Positions 9,671 to 17,260 of a stretch of DNA of 33,354 bases are shown here, piece after piece. Made by a program: the position numbers and the translations under genes. Position 1 is the stretch's first letter; each line of letters opens with the position of its first letter. The DNA comes from Nocardioides sp. Iso805N (lineage in GTDB: Bacteria > Actinomycetota > Actinomycetes > Propionibacteriales > Nocardioidaceae): positions 1-33,354 of the forward strand of contig NZ_KB822591.1 in NCBI RefSeq assembly GCF_000364605.1, written 5' to 3'. A model generated the notes under the pieces. The model was not told where the DNA came from, searched no databases, and worked only from the letters and a program-made list of their open reading frames with translations.

Positions 9671-9700
9671 TAGATCATGCATAACAGTATGCTATATGAT
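9671..9700. promoter_or_regulatory. Divergent promoter region with TAGATCAT and inverted-repeat operator
   Basis: TAGATCAT at 9671-9678 runs into GCATA-ACAG-TATGC, a perfect 5-base inverted repeat with a 4-base spacer, and then TATATGATC. TATGAT at 9695-9700 could be a -10 element for the amidohydrolase operon. The decamer ATGCTATATG (9689-9698) recurs at 17219-17228 before another catabolic operon. Binding protein unknown; the nearby LysR regulator and the two TetR regulators are candidates. Confidence 0.4.
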
Positions 9701-9738
9701 CGTCATCACAATCACCTGACTTCGCCGGAGGAACGTTC

Positions 9739-10917
9739 ATGCCCCTGCAGGACTACATGCACATCATCTCGGTCGACGACCACCTGATCGAGCACCCGCG
9801 GGTGTGGAGCGATCGACTGCCATCGAAGTACGTCGAGGCGGGCCCGCAGATCATCGAGGACGAGCAGGGCCACCACGTGTGGGTCTACGAGGGAAAGCGG
9901 TACCCCTACATCGGACTCAACGCCGTGGCCGGCAAGAAGTTCGAGGACTTCGGCATGGAGCCGGTCCGCTACGAGGACATGATCCCCGGGTGCTACGACC
10001 CGGTGGCGCGCGTCAAGGACATGGACATCGACGGCGTCCAGGCCGCCGCGTGCTTCCCGTCGTTCCCCGGCTTCGGCGGCAACGTCTTCCACCGCGCGAA
10101 CGACAAGGAGCTCGCGCTCGCCTGCGTCAAGGCGTGGAACGACTTCAGCATCGACGAGTGGTGCGGATCGGCACCGGACCGCTACATCCCGCTCGGCATC
10201 CTGCCGACGTGGGACGTCGACCTGTGCGTGCAGGAGCTGGAGCGCATCGCTGCCAAGGGCGCTCGCACGGTCTCCTTCCCCGACGCGCCGACGATGCTGG
10301 GCATGCCGTCGTTCCACAACCCCGTCTGGGACCCGTTCTGGAGCGCACTCGAGCACCACCAGATCCCGCTGAGCCTGCACTTCGGGTCAGGTGGCTACGT
10401 CCCCGGCTTCAACTACTCCAGCGCGGCCCTGTCTCCCAACCCGCCCGCTGCCGGCGACTCGCCGTACGCCGTTGCGATCGCCGGGTTCGCGACCAACCTC
10501 ATGTGGTCGACGCTCGACTGGGTCTTCTCCGGGCAGCTGCAGAAGCACCCCGACCTGCGCATCATGCTCTCCGAGGGCGGCATCGGCTGGCTGCCCTACA
10601 TCAGCGAGCGCGCCCACGAGACCTGGTCCCGGCACCGCTGGTACCAGGACATCGACAAGGCCACCGACCCGGCCGACCTGATCCGCAAGCACTTCTACGG
10701 CTGCTTCATCTCGGACTACTTCGGCGTGAAGAACCGTCACGAGATCGGCATCGACCGTCTGACGGTCGAGGTCGACTACCCCCACTCCGACTCGAACTGG
10801 CCCAACAGCCGCAAGATCCTGGCCGAGCAGTTCGTCGACGTCCCCGACGACGAGGTCCACCAGATGGTCGAGCTGAACGCGCGCGAGGTCTTCCGGTTCC
10901 CGCGCAGCGAGGGCTGA
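9739..10917 (+). CDS. Amidohydrolase family protein (ACMSD-like metal-dependent hydrolase/decarboxylase)
   Basis: A 392-residue protein of the amidohydrolase-2 (PF04909-type) family. VDDHLIEHP near the N-terminus supplies the first metal-binding strand, LSLHFGSGG the mid-barrel histidine, and VDYPHSDSNWP the C-terminal Asp/His strand, as expected of a TIM-barrel metalloenzyme. Family members hydrolyse C-N or C-C bonds or decarboxylate; the reaction here cannot be assigned. The gene starts with a GGAGGA ribosome site and is followed four bases after its stop by the DUF35-thiolase gene. This pairing suggests a role in an acyl-CoA or ring-fragment breakdown pathway. Confidence 0.88.
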   Translation: MPLQDYMHIISVDDHLIEHPRVWSDRLPSKYVEAGPQIIEDEQGHHVWVYEGKRYPYIGLNAVAGKKFEDFGMEPVRYEDMIPGCYDPVARVKDMDIDGVQAAACFPSFPGFGGNVFHRANDKELALACVKAWNDFSIDEWCGSAPDRYIPLGILPTWDVDLCVQELERIAAKGARTVSFPDAPTMLGMPSFHNPVWDPFWSALEHHQIPLSLHFGSGGYVPGFNYSSAALSPNPPAAGDSPYAVAIAGFATNLMWSTLDWVFSGQLQKHPDLRIMLSEGGIGWLPYISERAHETWSRHRWYQDIDKATDPADLIRKHFYGCFISDYFGVKNRHEIGIDRLTVEVDYPHSDSNWPNSRKILAEQFVDVPDDEVHQMVELNAREVFRFPRSEG

Positions 10918-10921
10918 GCCG

Positions 10922-12589
10922 ATGACGAAAGCGACCGGGCGTCCGGTCCCGCAACCCAGCCTCGCCAGCCGCGAGTACTGGGCCTCGGGGTCGGACGGCG
11001 TCCTGCGCGTGCAGCGATGCGCCGACTGCGGGTCGTACCAGATGCCGCCCATGCCTCGGTGCCGCTCGTGCCGAGGTGAGAAGGTCTCCTTCACGCCCGT
11101 GTCGGGCGCCGGCACCGTGATCGGCGTCAGCGTGAATCATCAGCAGTGGCTCCCCTCGCTGCCACCTCCGTACACCATTGCGAACGTGGCACTCGACGAG
11201 GACGACGGCTGCAGGATCACCACGAACGTGGTGAACTGCCCGCCCAGCGACGTCCGCGTCGGCACCCGAGTCAGGGTGCTGTTCGAGGAGTTGGACGACG
11301 GGATCTGGCTGCCGCTCTTCGAGCCCGTCCCCCTCGCCGAGGGTGGCGGCGACGACGGGCCGCAACCCGAGATCCGCGACTACCGGGCCGCGCTGCGTGC
11401 TCCCGCCTCGGCCCGCAAACCGGAGGACGAGGTGGCACTGACCGGCGTCGGCCAGTCGCGGGTCGGGCGCCGGCTCATGACCGACCCGATCGCGCTCACC
11501 ATCGAGGCCACCCTCTCCGCGATCGAGGACGCGGGTCTCACCCTGGCCGACATCGATGGAATCTGCAGCTACCCGGGCAATCTCCCCCACGGCATGTCCG
11601 AGGGCGGGATCAGCGCGCTGGTCGAGGCGTTGCAGCTGACGCCGACCTGGATCAACGGCGGCGGTGAGACGCCCGGTCAGATCGGCTCGATCATGAACGC
11701 GATGATGGCCGTCGCGAGTGGCATGGCCCGCCACGTCCTGTGCTTCCGCACGGTCTGGCAGGCCACCCACGCCGAGCTCGCCCGCAGCGGCTTCTGGAAG
11801 GAGTCGTCCGGCCGCGCCGAGGGCGTGATGTCCGAGTATCGCCTTCCCTACGGCGCGGTCTCCGCATCGTCCTGGATCGGCATGGCGGCCTCCCAGTACC
11901 TGCACAGGTACGGCCGGACCCGCGAGGAGGTGCTGGCACCGGTCGCCCTCACCGCGCGTGCCAACGCCGCGGCCAACCCCGAGGCGGTGTACCGCGACCC
12001 GCTGACGCTCGACGACTACGTCAACGCCCGGATGGTCTCGACGCCGTTCGGCCTCTACGACTGCGACGTTCCGGTCGACGGCGCGGTCGCGATCATCGTC
12101 TCGGCCAAGGAGACCGTCGGCGACCTCCGATCCACACCGGTCTACGTCGAGGCGATCGGCACCCAGATCATGGAGCGCCTGAGCTGGGACCAGGACACCT
12201 TCACGCATCTTCCCCAGACGCTCGGGCCGGCCGCCCACCTGTGGTCTCGCACCGACCTGACTCCGGACGACATCGACATCGCGGAGCTCTACGACGGGTT
12301 CACCTTCAACGCCGTCTCGTGGTTCGAGGCGCTCGGCTTCTGCGGATTCGGCGAGGCAGCCGACTTCTTCGAGGGCGGCAAGGCCATCGCGATCGACGGA
12401 CGCCTGCCGCTCAACACCCACGGCGGCCAGCTCTCGGCGGGGCGGCTGCACGGCTACGGCTTCGTCCGCGAGGCGATGCTGCAGCTGCGTGGCGAGGCGC
12501 CCGGTCTCCAGGTCCCGCATGCCCGCACCGCTGTCGTGTCGGCGGGCGGCGGCGTACCGTCCGGCGCGATGCTGCTGCGGCGCGACTGA
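10922..12589 (+). CDS. DUF35 OB-fold/zinc-ribbon domain fused to a thiolase-like (Ltp2-type) domain
   Basis: A 555-residue two-domain protein. Residues 1-145 form a DUF35 (ChsH2-C-like) module with a rubredoxin-type zinc ribbon, C33xxC36 and C47xxC50, followed by an OB fold (GTVIGVSVNHQQW). From about residue 165 it is a thiolase-superfamily domain related to lipid-transfer-protein thiolases (ALTGVGQS, SLIWINGGGETPG-like region, AELYDGFTFNAV, NTHGGQLSAGRLHG). The usual thiolase nucleophilic cysteine is not seen at the GGGETPGQIGS position, as in Ltp2-type retro-aldolases, where a DUF35 partner completes the active enzyme. Here the two partners are one chain. Retro-aldol or thiolytic side-chain shortening of a CoA ester is inferred. 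Confidence 0.87.
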   Translation: MTKATGRPVPQPSLASREYWASGSDGVLRVQRCADCGSYQMPPMPRCRSCRGEKVSFTPVSGAGTVIGVSVNHQQWLPSLPPPYTIANVALDEDDGCRITTNVVNCPPSDVRVGTRVRVLFEELDDGIWLPLFEPVPLAEGGGDDGPQPEIRDYRAALRAPASARKPEDEVALTGVGQSRVGRRLMTDPIALTIEATLSAIEDAGLTLADIDGICSYPGNLPHGMSEGGISALVEALQLTPTWINGGGETPGQIGSIMNAMMAVASGMARHVLCFRTVWQATHAELARSGFWKESSGRAEGVMSEYRLPYGAVSASSWIGMAASQYLHRYGRTREEVLAPVALTARANAAANPEAVYRDPLTLDDYVNARMVSTPFGLYDCDVPVDGAVAIIVSAKETVGDLRSTPVYVEAIGTQIMERLSWDQDTFTHLPQTLGPAAHLWSRTDLTPDDIDIAELYDGFTFNAVSWFEALGFCGFGEAADFFEGGKAIAIDGRLPLNTHGGQLSAGRLHGYGFVREAMLQLRGEAPGLQVPHARTAVVSAGGGVPSGAMLLRRD

Positions 12590-12632
12590 GTCCTACGACC
12601 TGCGTCAGCGGCACGGATGAAAGGATGGTCCG

Positions 12633-13586
12633 ATGGAGATCCAGCAGCTCCGCTGCTTCGTCGCGGTCGCCGACAGCGGGTCGTTCTCGAGCGCCGCACA
12701 ACTGCTCTCGTTGACGCAGCCCTCGCTCTCCCAGTCGGTGGCCCGTCTCGAGGCGGAGTTCGGCGCGAAGCTGTTCCACCGGTCCTCGAAGGGAACCGTC
12801 CTCTCCGAGGCCGGGAACGTGCTGGTGCGGCAGGCCCGCAACGTGCTCCGCGCCGTCGATGACACCCAGGAGACGGTCAACGCCCTGCGCGGCCTCGACA
12901 CCGGCACGCTGACGATCGCGCCGTACATCACCTTCGTCACCCCGGTGACGAAGGTGGTTGCGGCGTTCCGCGACCTCCATCCCGGCGTCACGATCAAGCT
13001 GCTGCCACCGTCTAACACCACCGGCGTCCACCGGAACGTGGAGTCCGGCGCGGCGGACATCGGCTTCGCGCTCTTCAACGACGACATCGAGCTCCGGGTG
13101 ACCCATGACCTTCTCGACATCACGCCGGTGGCCGTCGACGAGAGCGTCGCCTTCGTTCCGCGAGACTCTCCGATCGGCGGCAGCAAGGACCCCATCACCC
13201 TGAAGGAGGTGGCTCAGCTTCCGGTGATCGCACCGAGTCGGGACCACCCGATGCGCATCCTCCTCGACCGAAACTTCGCGGCGGCAGGAGCGACGCCGCG
13301 TTACGGCGTCGAGTGCGAGCACTTCGAGACGAGCGTCGACCTGGTGGCGCAGGGGCTGGGGACGCACATCACGACCCGAGGAGCCTTTCCCGCCAACCCG
13401 GGTCCGGACGTCGTCGTGCGTCCCCTCACGCCCGCTCGACGCTGGCCGGTGGCGATGCTGCGTCAGGCAGGAGATCCGTCGCCGGCCTCGGCCGCGTTCA
13501 GCGAGGTGGCCCTCAAGGTCTTCGCCGACGAGGGCGCAGACCTGCATGAGGCTGCCCGGCTCATCGAGAAGATGCGCGCATCCTGA
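12633..13586 (+). CDS. LysR-family transcriptional regulator
   Basis: A 317-residue LysR-type regulator. The N-terminal winged helix-turn-helix spans about residues 1-60 (MEIQQLRCFVAVADSGSF, LSLTQPSLSQSVARLE, LFHRSSKGTVLSEAG), followed by the linker helix and a periplasmic-binding-like effector domain from about 90. The ATG at 12633 has AAAGGA 11 bases upstream. It lies 43 bases after the DUF35-thiolase gene on the same strand, not divergently as is common for LysR genes, so it may be part of that operon. Targets could include the promoters near 4300 or 9690. The ligand is unknown. Confidence 0.92.
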   Translation: MEIQQLRCFVAVADSGSFSSAAQLLSLTQPSLSQSVARLEAEFGAKLFHRSSKGTVLSEAGNVLVRQARNVLRAVDDTQETVNALRGLDTGTLTIAPYITFVTPVTKVVAAFRDLHPGVTIKLLPPSNTTGVHRNVESGAADIGFALFNDDIELRVTHDLLDITPVAVDESVAFVPRDSPIGGSKDPITLKEVAQLPVIAPSRDHPMRILLDRNFAAAGATPRYGVECEHFETSVDLVAQGLGTHITTRGAFPANPGPDVVVRPLTPARRWPVAMLRQAGDPSPASAAFSEVALKVFADEGADLHEAARLIEKMRAS

Positions 13587-13622
13587 CGCCACCAGGCCGG
13601 GCAGGCCGGTAGCCGCGAGAGG

Positions 13623-13799
13623 TCAGTTTCCGCGGGTTGAGTGTCCAGCGATCGCACCGATGACGAGGCCCGCTTCGAGCTCGCCCTCGCCCTCGCCGTC
13701 GCCGTACGTCGAGGCGAAGCGGATCCGTCGCATCGACCCGTCGCCCACGATCTCGGTCGGCGTCCAGCCGAAGCGGAAGGTGACCCGCGGTTCGCTGAC
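13623..13799 (-). pseudogene. Probable fragment of a ferredoxin-NADP+ reductase (FprA/FprB type)
   Basis: On the minus strand, about 57 codons ending at TGA 13623 read VTFRFGWTPTEIVGDGS, then RRIRFASTYGDGEGEGELEAGLVIGAI. This matches in order the FprA-type segment that usually reads (V)FRF..SP.EI.G...V..(I/V)...(E)LEA.LV.R(S/A)IGYRG. The gene's N-terminal FAD and NADP domains and its C-terminus are missing, and the hallmark IGYRG has become IAGHSTRGN before the stop. I therefore call it a decayed fragment. It lies in a 415-base gap between the LysR gene and the CoA-transferase. A chance resemblance is possible. Confidence 0.45.
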
Positions 13800-13943
13800 T
13801 AGGGGCGGGTTCTCCCGAACAGGTCGGCCTTGAAGCCGCGGGCCTGATGGCGGTGTCGCGCAATACGGCATCGTCGCGGCATCCGCCAGTGATCACGATA
13901 GCGCCGGGGCTCCTTGCCAGCTCGGCCACGGAGGGAAACGGCC

Positions 13944-13985
13944 GGCGGCAGCCGGTGACACCTGCGAGGGTCACCGGCTGCCGCC
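13944..13985 (-). terminator. Strong hairpin terminator after the CoA-transferase gene
   Basis: A perfect 16-base-pair stem (GGCGGCAGCCGGTGAC at 13944-13959, pairing with 13970-13985) with a 10-base loop lies 16 bases beyond the CoA-transferase stop on the minus strand. There is no long T-run, as is common in high-GC actinobacteria. It separates the CoA-transferase operon from the reductase fragment. Confidence 0.75.
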
Positions 13986-14001
13986 GCGTCTGCCGTCGGG
14001 A

Positions 14002-15231
14002 TCAGGTGATCGCGTTGAGCAGCTTGAGCTCGATCAGACGCTCGTCGTCGTGGCCCAGCTCGCGGACGATGTCGTCGGTGTGCTCGGCGAACTGCGGTGC
14101 CCGCGTGATCGAGACGGGCGTCATGTCGAACTGCACGGGGTTCGCGATCAGCTCACGCTCGACACCCTCGGCATCCTCGACCTTCGCCACCATGCCGTTG
14201 GCCCGCAACGAGATGTCGTTGCCGACCTCCCACGTGTTCTGGACAGCCGCCCACTGACCTTCCTGACTCTCCAGGGCCGCCGTCATCTCGGCGTAGGTCT
14301 TGGTCGCGAACAGCTCCGCCACCACGTCGGAGGCCTCCGCCGCATTCGCCAGGACCTTCTCCCCGGTGTCGAAGCGCTCGTCGGTTGCGAGGTCGGAGCG
14401 GCCCGCGGCCGTCATGAAGTCGGCCCAGTAGCGGCCAGGCTGCAGCATCGCCAGCATGATCCAGCGACCGTCGGAGGTCTGGTACGGGCCGGTCAGCGGG
14501 TTGCTGGCCGAGCCGTACTTCCGCGGCGGCCTGCTCGGAACCGGCCCGCCGACCATGAGTGCCATGTTGACCGAGAACTGCGTGGTCCACGCGCCGACCG
14601 ACAGCAGCGAGACGTCGACGACCGACGTCTCCCCCGTGGTCGCCCGCTTGAAGAGCGCAGCCGCGATGCCGCCGGCGATCGTCATGCCGCCGATTGAGTC
14701 GCCGTAGGCACCCGTCGGTTGGTCGAGGAAGAACTCCGTCGACTCGTTGATCTGGGCACCGCTTCCACCCCGCGCCCAGAAGCCGGTGCTGTCGAAGCCG
14801 CCCTTGTTGCTCTCCGGGCCGCTCGGACCGAAGCCGGAGCCGCGGACATAGATGATGTCCGGGTTGATCTTGCGGATGTCCTCCAGATCGATCCCGAGCT
14901 TCTGTCGAGCCTCGGGAAGGAAGTTGGTGAGGAAGACGTCGCTGGTGCGCACGATCTCGTAGAGAAGCTCCCTCGCCTCCGCCTTCTCCAGTGCCAACCC
15001 GATGCTGCGCTTGCCGCGGTTGGGGCCTTCCATCATCGGATGGAAGCTGCTGCCCTTGCTGATCGCGTCGAGCCCGAAGACCTTCATCAGCCCGCGCTGG
15101 GCGTCGCCGGTCCGGGCGTGCTCGACCTTGATGACGTCCGCGCCCCAGTCGGCCATGACGGCGCCGGCGGCCGGGACGAAGGTGAACTGGGCGACCTCGA
15201 CGACGCGGACGCCGCTCATCGGCCCGGCCAT
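14002..15231 (-). CDS. Class III CoA-transferase (CaiB/BaiF family)
   Basis: A 409-residue formyl-CoA-transferase-type (family III) enzyme. The N-terminal SGVRVVEVAQF...AADWGADVIKVE pattern, NRGKRSIGLAL and the catalytic-aspartate region GGFDSTGFWARGG (D147) are conserved, as is the GGG-containing middle. It moves CoA between an acyl-CoA donor and a carboxylic acid and probably activates an acid made by the neighbouring aldehyde dehydrogenases. The ATG at 15231 was chosen because it sits in a TGATG overlap with the 51-codon ORF upstream; an in-frame GTG at 15243 would add four residues. A strong hairpin follows the gene. Confidence 0.9.
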   Translation of the reverse strand: MAGPMSGVRVVEVAQFTFVPAAGAVMADWGADVIKVEHARTGDAQRGLMKVFGLDAISKGSSFHPMMEGPNRGKRSIGLALEKAEARELLYEIVRTSDVFLTNFLPEARQKLGIDLEDIRKINPDIIYVRGSGFGPSGPESNKGGFDSTGFWARGGSGAQINESTEFFLDQPTGAYGDSIGGMTIAGGIAAALFKRATTGETSVVDVSLLSVGAWTTQFSVNMALMVGGPVPSRPPRKYGSASNPLTGPYQTSDGRWIMLAMLQPGRYWADFMTAAGRSDLATDERFDTGEKVLANAAEASDVVAELFATKTYAEMTAALESQEGQWAAVQNTWEVGNDISLRANGMVAKVEDAEGVERELIANPVQFDMTPVSITRAPQFAEHTDDIVRELGHDDERLIELKLLNAIT

Positions 15232-15386
15232 CACAGGTCCCACTCGATCTGCAGCGACCGCAGGCCGAGCTGGCCGCCGGTCTTGGTGAGGGTCTCGAGG
15301 ATCCCGTCGTGGTTGACGAAGTTGTGGTTGAAGTTGCGCACGCTACACGCGCCCGTTCTGGTCGATGTCTTTTCTGCGACGGTCAT
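15231..15386 (-). CDS. 51-codon ORF of unknown nature, possible gene remnant
   Basis: A short minus-strand frame starts at ATG 15386 (GGAG upstream) with MTVAEKTSTRTGA and ends SLQIEWDL at TGA 15231-15233, overlapping the CoA-transferase start. The first dozen residues look like the beginning of an enzyme such as a cytochrome P450, while the rest looks like a different C-terminus. An internal deletion joining both ends of a larger gene is therefore possible. Its position between a broken ferredoxin and the CoA-transferase, where a P450 gene often sits, favours a remnant. It could also be a real small coupled peptide; I do not recognise it. Confidence 0.35.
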   Translation of the reverse strand: MTVAEKTSTRTGACSVRNFNHNFVNHDGILETLTKTGGQLGLRSLQIEWDL

Positions 15387-15417
15387 GAGGACTCCGGTTT
15401 GCTGAGGTGTGACGGGT

Positions 15418-15605
15418 TCAGATCAAGGTGATGGCCCGCTCAGGGCAAGCGGCCCCGCCGGTGGGGCGGCGGCCTCCTGATCGGGGGTGAGCTCCAGCTC
15501 GGCGAAGGCGATCTAGCCGCTGTCGTCGAGCACGAACAGGTCGGGGGATGTGGTGAAGCAGCCGGCATGTCCGGCGCACGTGCCTTGGCCGATGACGATC
15601 TTCAT
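15418..15605 (-). pseudogene. Ferredoxin pseudogene (P450-partner type), nonsense and frameshift
   Basis: From ATG 15605, in a TGATG overlap with the aldehyde dehydrogenase stop, the frame reads MKIVIGQGTCAGHAGCFTTS then PDLFVLDDSG. This is the N-terminal half of a small 3Fe-4S/4Fe-4S ferredoxin, with C-x5-C. It then meets TAG at codon 31, where relatives usually have Tyr. Reading on gives IAFAELELTPDQEAAA. The conserved end AACPERAITLI is found only after a shift of frame and stops at 15418. Two lesions (TAG at about 15513-15515 and a frameshift near 15445-15455) break the gene. The intact protein would be about 62 residues and pass electrons to a monooxygenase. Confidence 0.85.
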
Positions 15606-17068
15606 CAGCGAGCATTCCAAGCGATCGACTTGGTCTGCAGATATTCCTCGAGGCCGAACTCGCCCCACTCGCGCCCCAGCCCGCTCTGCTTGTAACCGCC
15701 GAACGGCTGGAACGGCGTGACGCCGGACCCGCCACCGTTGATGCTGATGAAGCCGGTCCGGATCTGGGTCGCGACCGCGTAGGCCCGCGCGGGATCGCCC
15801 GACCACACGCCGCCGCCGAGGCCGAAGTCGCTCTCGTTGGCCAGACGCACGGCGTCCTGGTCGTCCTTGAACGGGATGATCACCCCGACGGGACCGAAGA
15901 ACTCCTTCTGCGCGATCGTCATGGTGTTCTCGACGCCCACGAACAGCGTCGGCTCGACGAAGAAGCCCTTCTCCAGGCCGTGGGGTCGGCCACCGCCGTA
16001 GGCGAGCTGGGCGCCCTCGTCCAAGCCGGCCTTGATGAGTGCCTCGACCTTGTCGCGCTGGGCGGCGGAGATCAGCGGGCCCATCATCACCGTCGGGTCG
16101 GACGGGTCGCCCACCTTCACCTGGTCGAGCCCGTACTTCACCATTCCGACCAGCTCGTCGTACTTCGACTCGTGCACCAACGTGCGGGTGAGCAGCGCGC
16201 AGCCCTGGCCGGCGTGGGTGACCATGTTGCCGACCACGCTCTGCACGACACCGGCAAGGTCAGCGTCGTCGAGGATGATGTTGGCGGACTTGCCGCCGAG
16301 CTCGAGCACGACCTTCTTGAGCGTCGGCGCCGCCTGGCCGTAGACGAGGCGGCCGACCGTGTCCGAGCCGGTGAAGCTGATCAGGTCGACGTCGGGATGA
16401 GTGGTGAGCTCCTGGCCGGCCTCGACGTCGCCGGTGACGATGTTGAGCACACCTGCGGGCAGCCCCGCCTCCTCGGCGATCTCGCCAAGGAAGAAGGCCT
16501 CGAGCGGCGTGGTCGGCGCGGGCTTGAGAACCACAGTGCAGCCGGCGGCGAGGGCCGGAGCCAGCTTCATGATGTTGAGGAAGAACGGGAAGTTGTACGC
16601 CGAGATGAGCGCTGCGACGCCGTACGCCTCGCGGCGGATGACTCCGGCGGTGAGGAGGCCAACGGTGGTGCTCTCGGCGGCCCGCTCGAACTTGTAGCTC
16701 GGCAGAATGCGCTCGGCCATGTCCCTGAAGTGCTGGATCGGCAGGGTGACCTGGATGCTGTCCTGGAGCCACCTGACCGAGCCGGCCTCGGCTGCGCTCA
16801 GCGCCTTGATCTCCTCGGCGCGCCGCTCCATCGCATCGGCCATCCTGAGCATGATCACCGAGCGCTCGCGGGCACTCATCCGCGGCCACGGGCCGTCGTC
16901 GAACGCGGCACGCGCGGCGCGGATCGCTCGCTGGACATCTGAGCGGGTGGCCTCGGGCACCACCCCCACGATCTCCTCGGTGGCGGGGTTGAGCACCTCC
17001 AAGGTCGAGGGACCGTCGCTGTCCTGCCATTGGCCATCGATGAAGAGCCGGTACGTCAGGTCTGCCAC
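15605..17068 (-). CDS. Aldehyde dehydrogenase, NAD(P)-dependent
   Basis: A 487-residue aldehyde dehydrogenase, full length. The catalytic base is E256 in VVLELGGKSA and the nucleophile C290 in AGQGCALLTR; YNFPFFLN and VLKPAPTTP line the coenzyme site. The GTG at 17068 was chosen because AAGGGGG lies just upstream and the family N-terminus begins there; the frame stays open to 17137 without extra homology. It leads a minus-strand unit with the broken ferredoxin, the 51-codon ORF and the CoA-transferase, and diverges from a mycofactocin-type SDR that may supply its aldehyde. It differs clearly from the other aldehyde dehydrogenase (2711-4162), so the two are not a recent duplicate. Confidence 0.92.
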   Translation of the reverse strand: MADLTYRLFIDGQWQDSDGPSTLEVLNPATEEIVGVVPEATRSDVQRAIRAARAAFDDGPWPRMSARERSVIMLRMADAMERRAEEIKALSAAEAGSVRWLQDSIQVTLPIQHFRDMAERILPSYKFERAAESTTVGLLTAGVIRREAYGVAALISAYNFPFFLNIMKLAPALAAGCTVVLKPAPTTPLEAFFLGEIAEEAGLPAGVLNIVTGDVEAGQELTTHPDVDLISFTGSDTVGRLVYGQAAPTLKKVVLELGGKSANIILDDADLAGVVQSVVGNMVTHAGQGCALLTRTLVHESKYDELVGMVKYGLDQVKVGDPSDPTVMMGPLISAAQRDKVEALIKAGLDEGAQLAYGGGRPHGLEKGFFVEPTLFVGVENTMTIAQKEFFGPVGVIIPFKDDQDAVRLANESDFGLGGGVWSGDPARAYAVATQIRTGFISINGGGSGVTPFQPFGGYKQSGLGREWGEFGLEEYLQTKSIAWNAR

Positions 17069-17218
17069 TCTGCCCCCTTCAGTTGAATGAGATAACCGTT
17101 GATGCATGATTGTGACGCATGCCACTCTGCGATGCAAGTCTTACTTATGGTCGCTACAAGCTGAGCGAATGGATGGCACGTCCACCGACAGCCCGACCTA
17201 GCAAACGAATATAACTAC

Positions 17219-17228
17219 ATGCTATATG
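17219..17228. promoter_or_regulatory. ATGCTATATG motif in the divergent 17.1-17.2 kb promoter region
   Basis: The 192-base gap between the aldehyde dehydrogenase (-) and the SDR (+) is markedly AT-richer than its surroundings. It contains ATGCTATATG, identical to 9689-9698 before the amidohydrolase, here within ACAT-GCTAT-ATGT, an inverted repeat. TATATG could also act as a -10 element. Shared regulation is a suggestion only. Confidence 0.3.
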
Positions 17229-17260
17229 TGGTCTAAGTCACTTCGATAGAGGAGCACGTC

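Noticed and set aside
10706..12520. A 604-codon minus-strand frame opposite the DUF35-thiolase gene
   Set aside because: It has low-complexity Arg/Gly/Val/Asp composition and no motif, while the opposite strand encodes a convincing two-domain protein.
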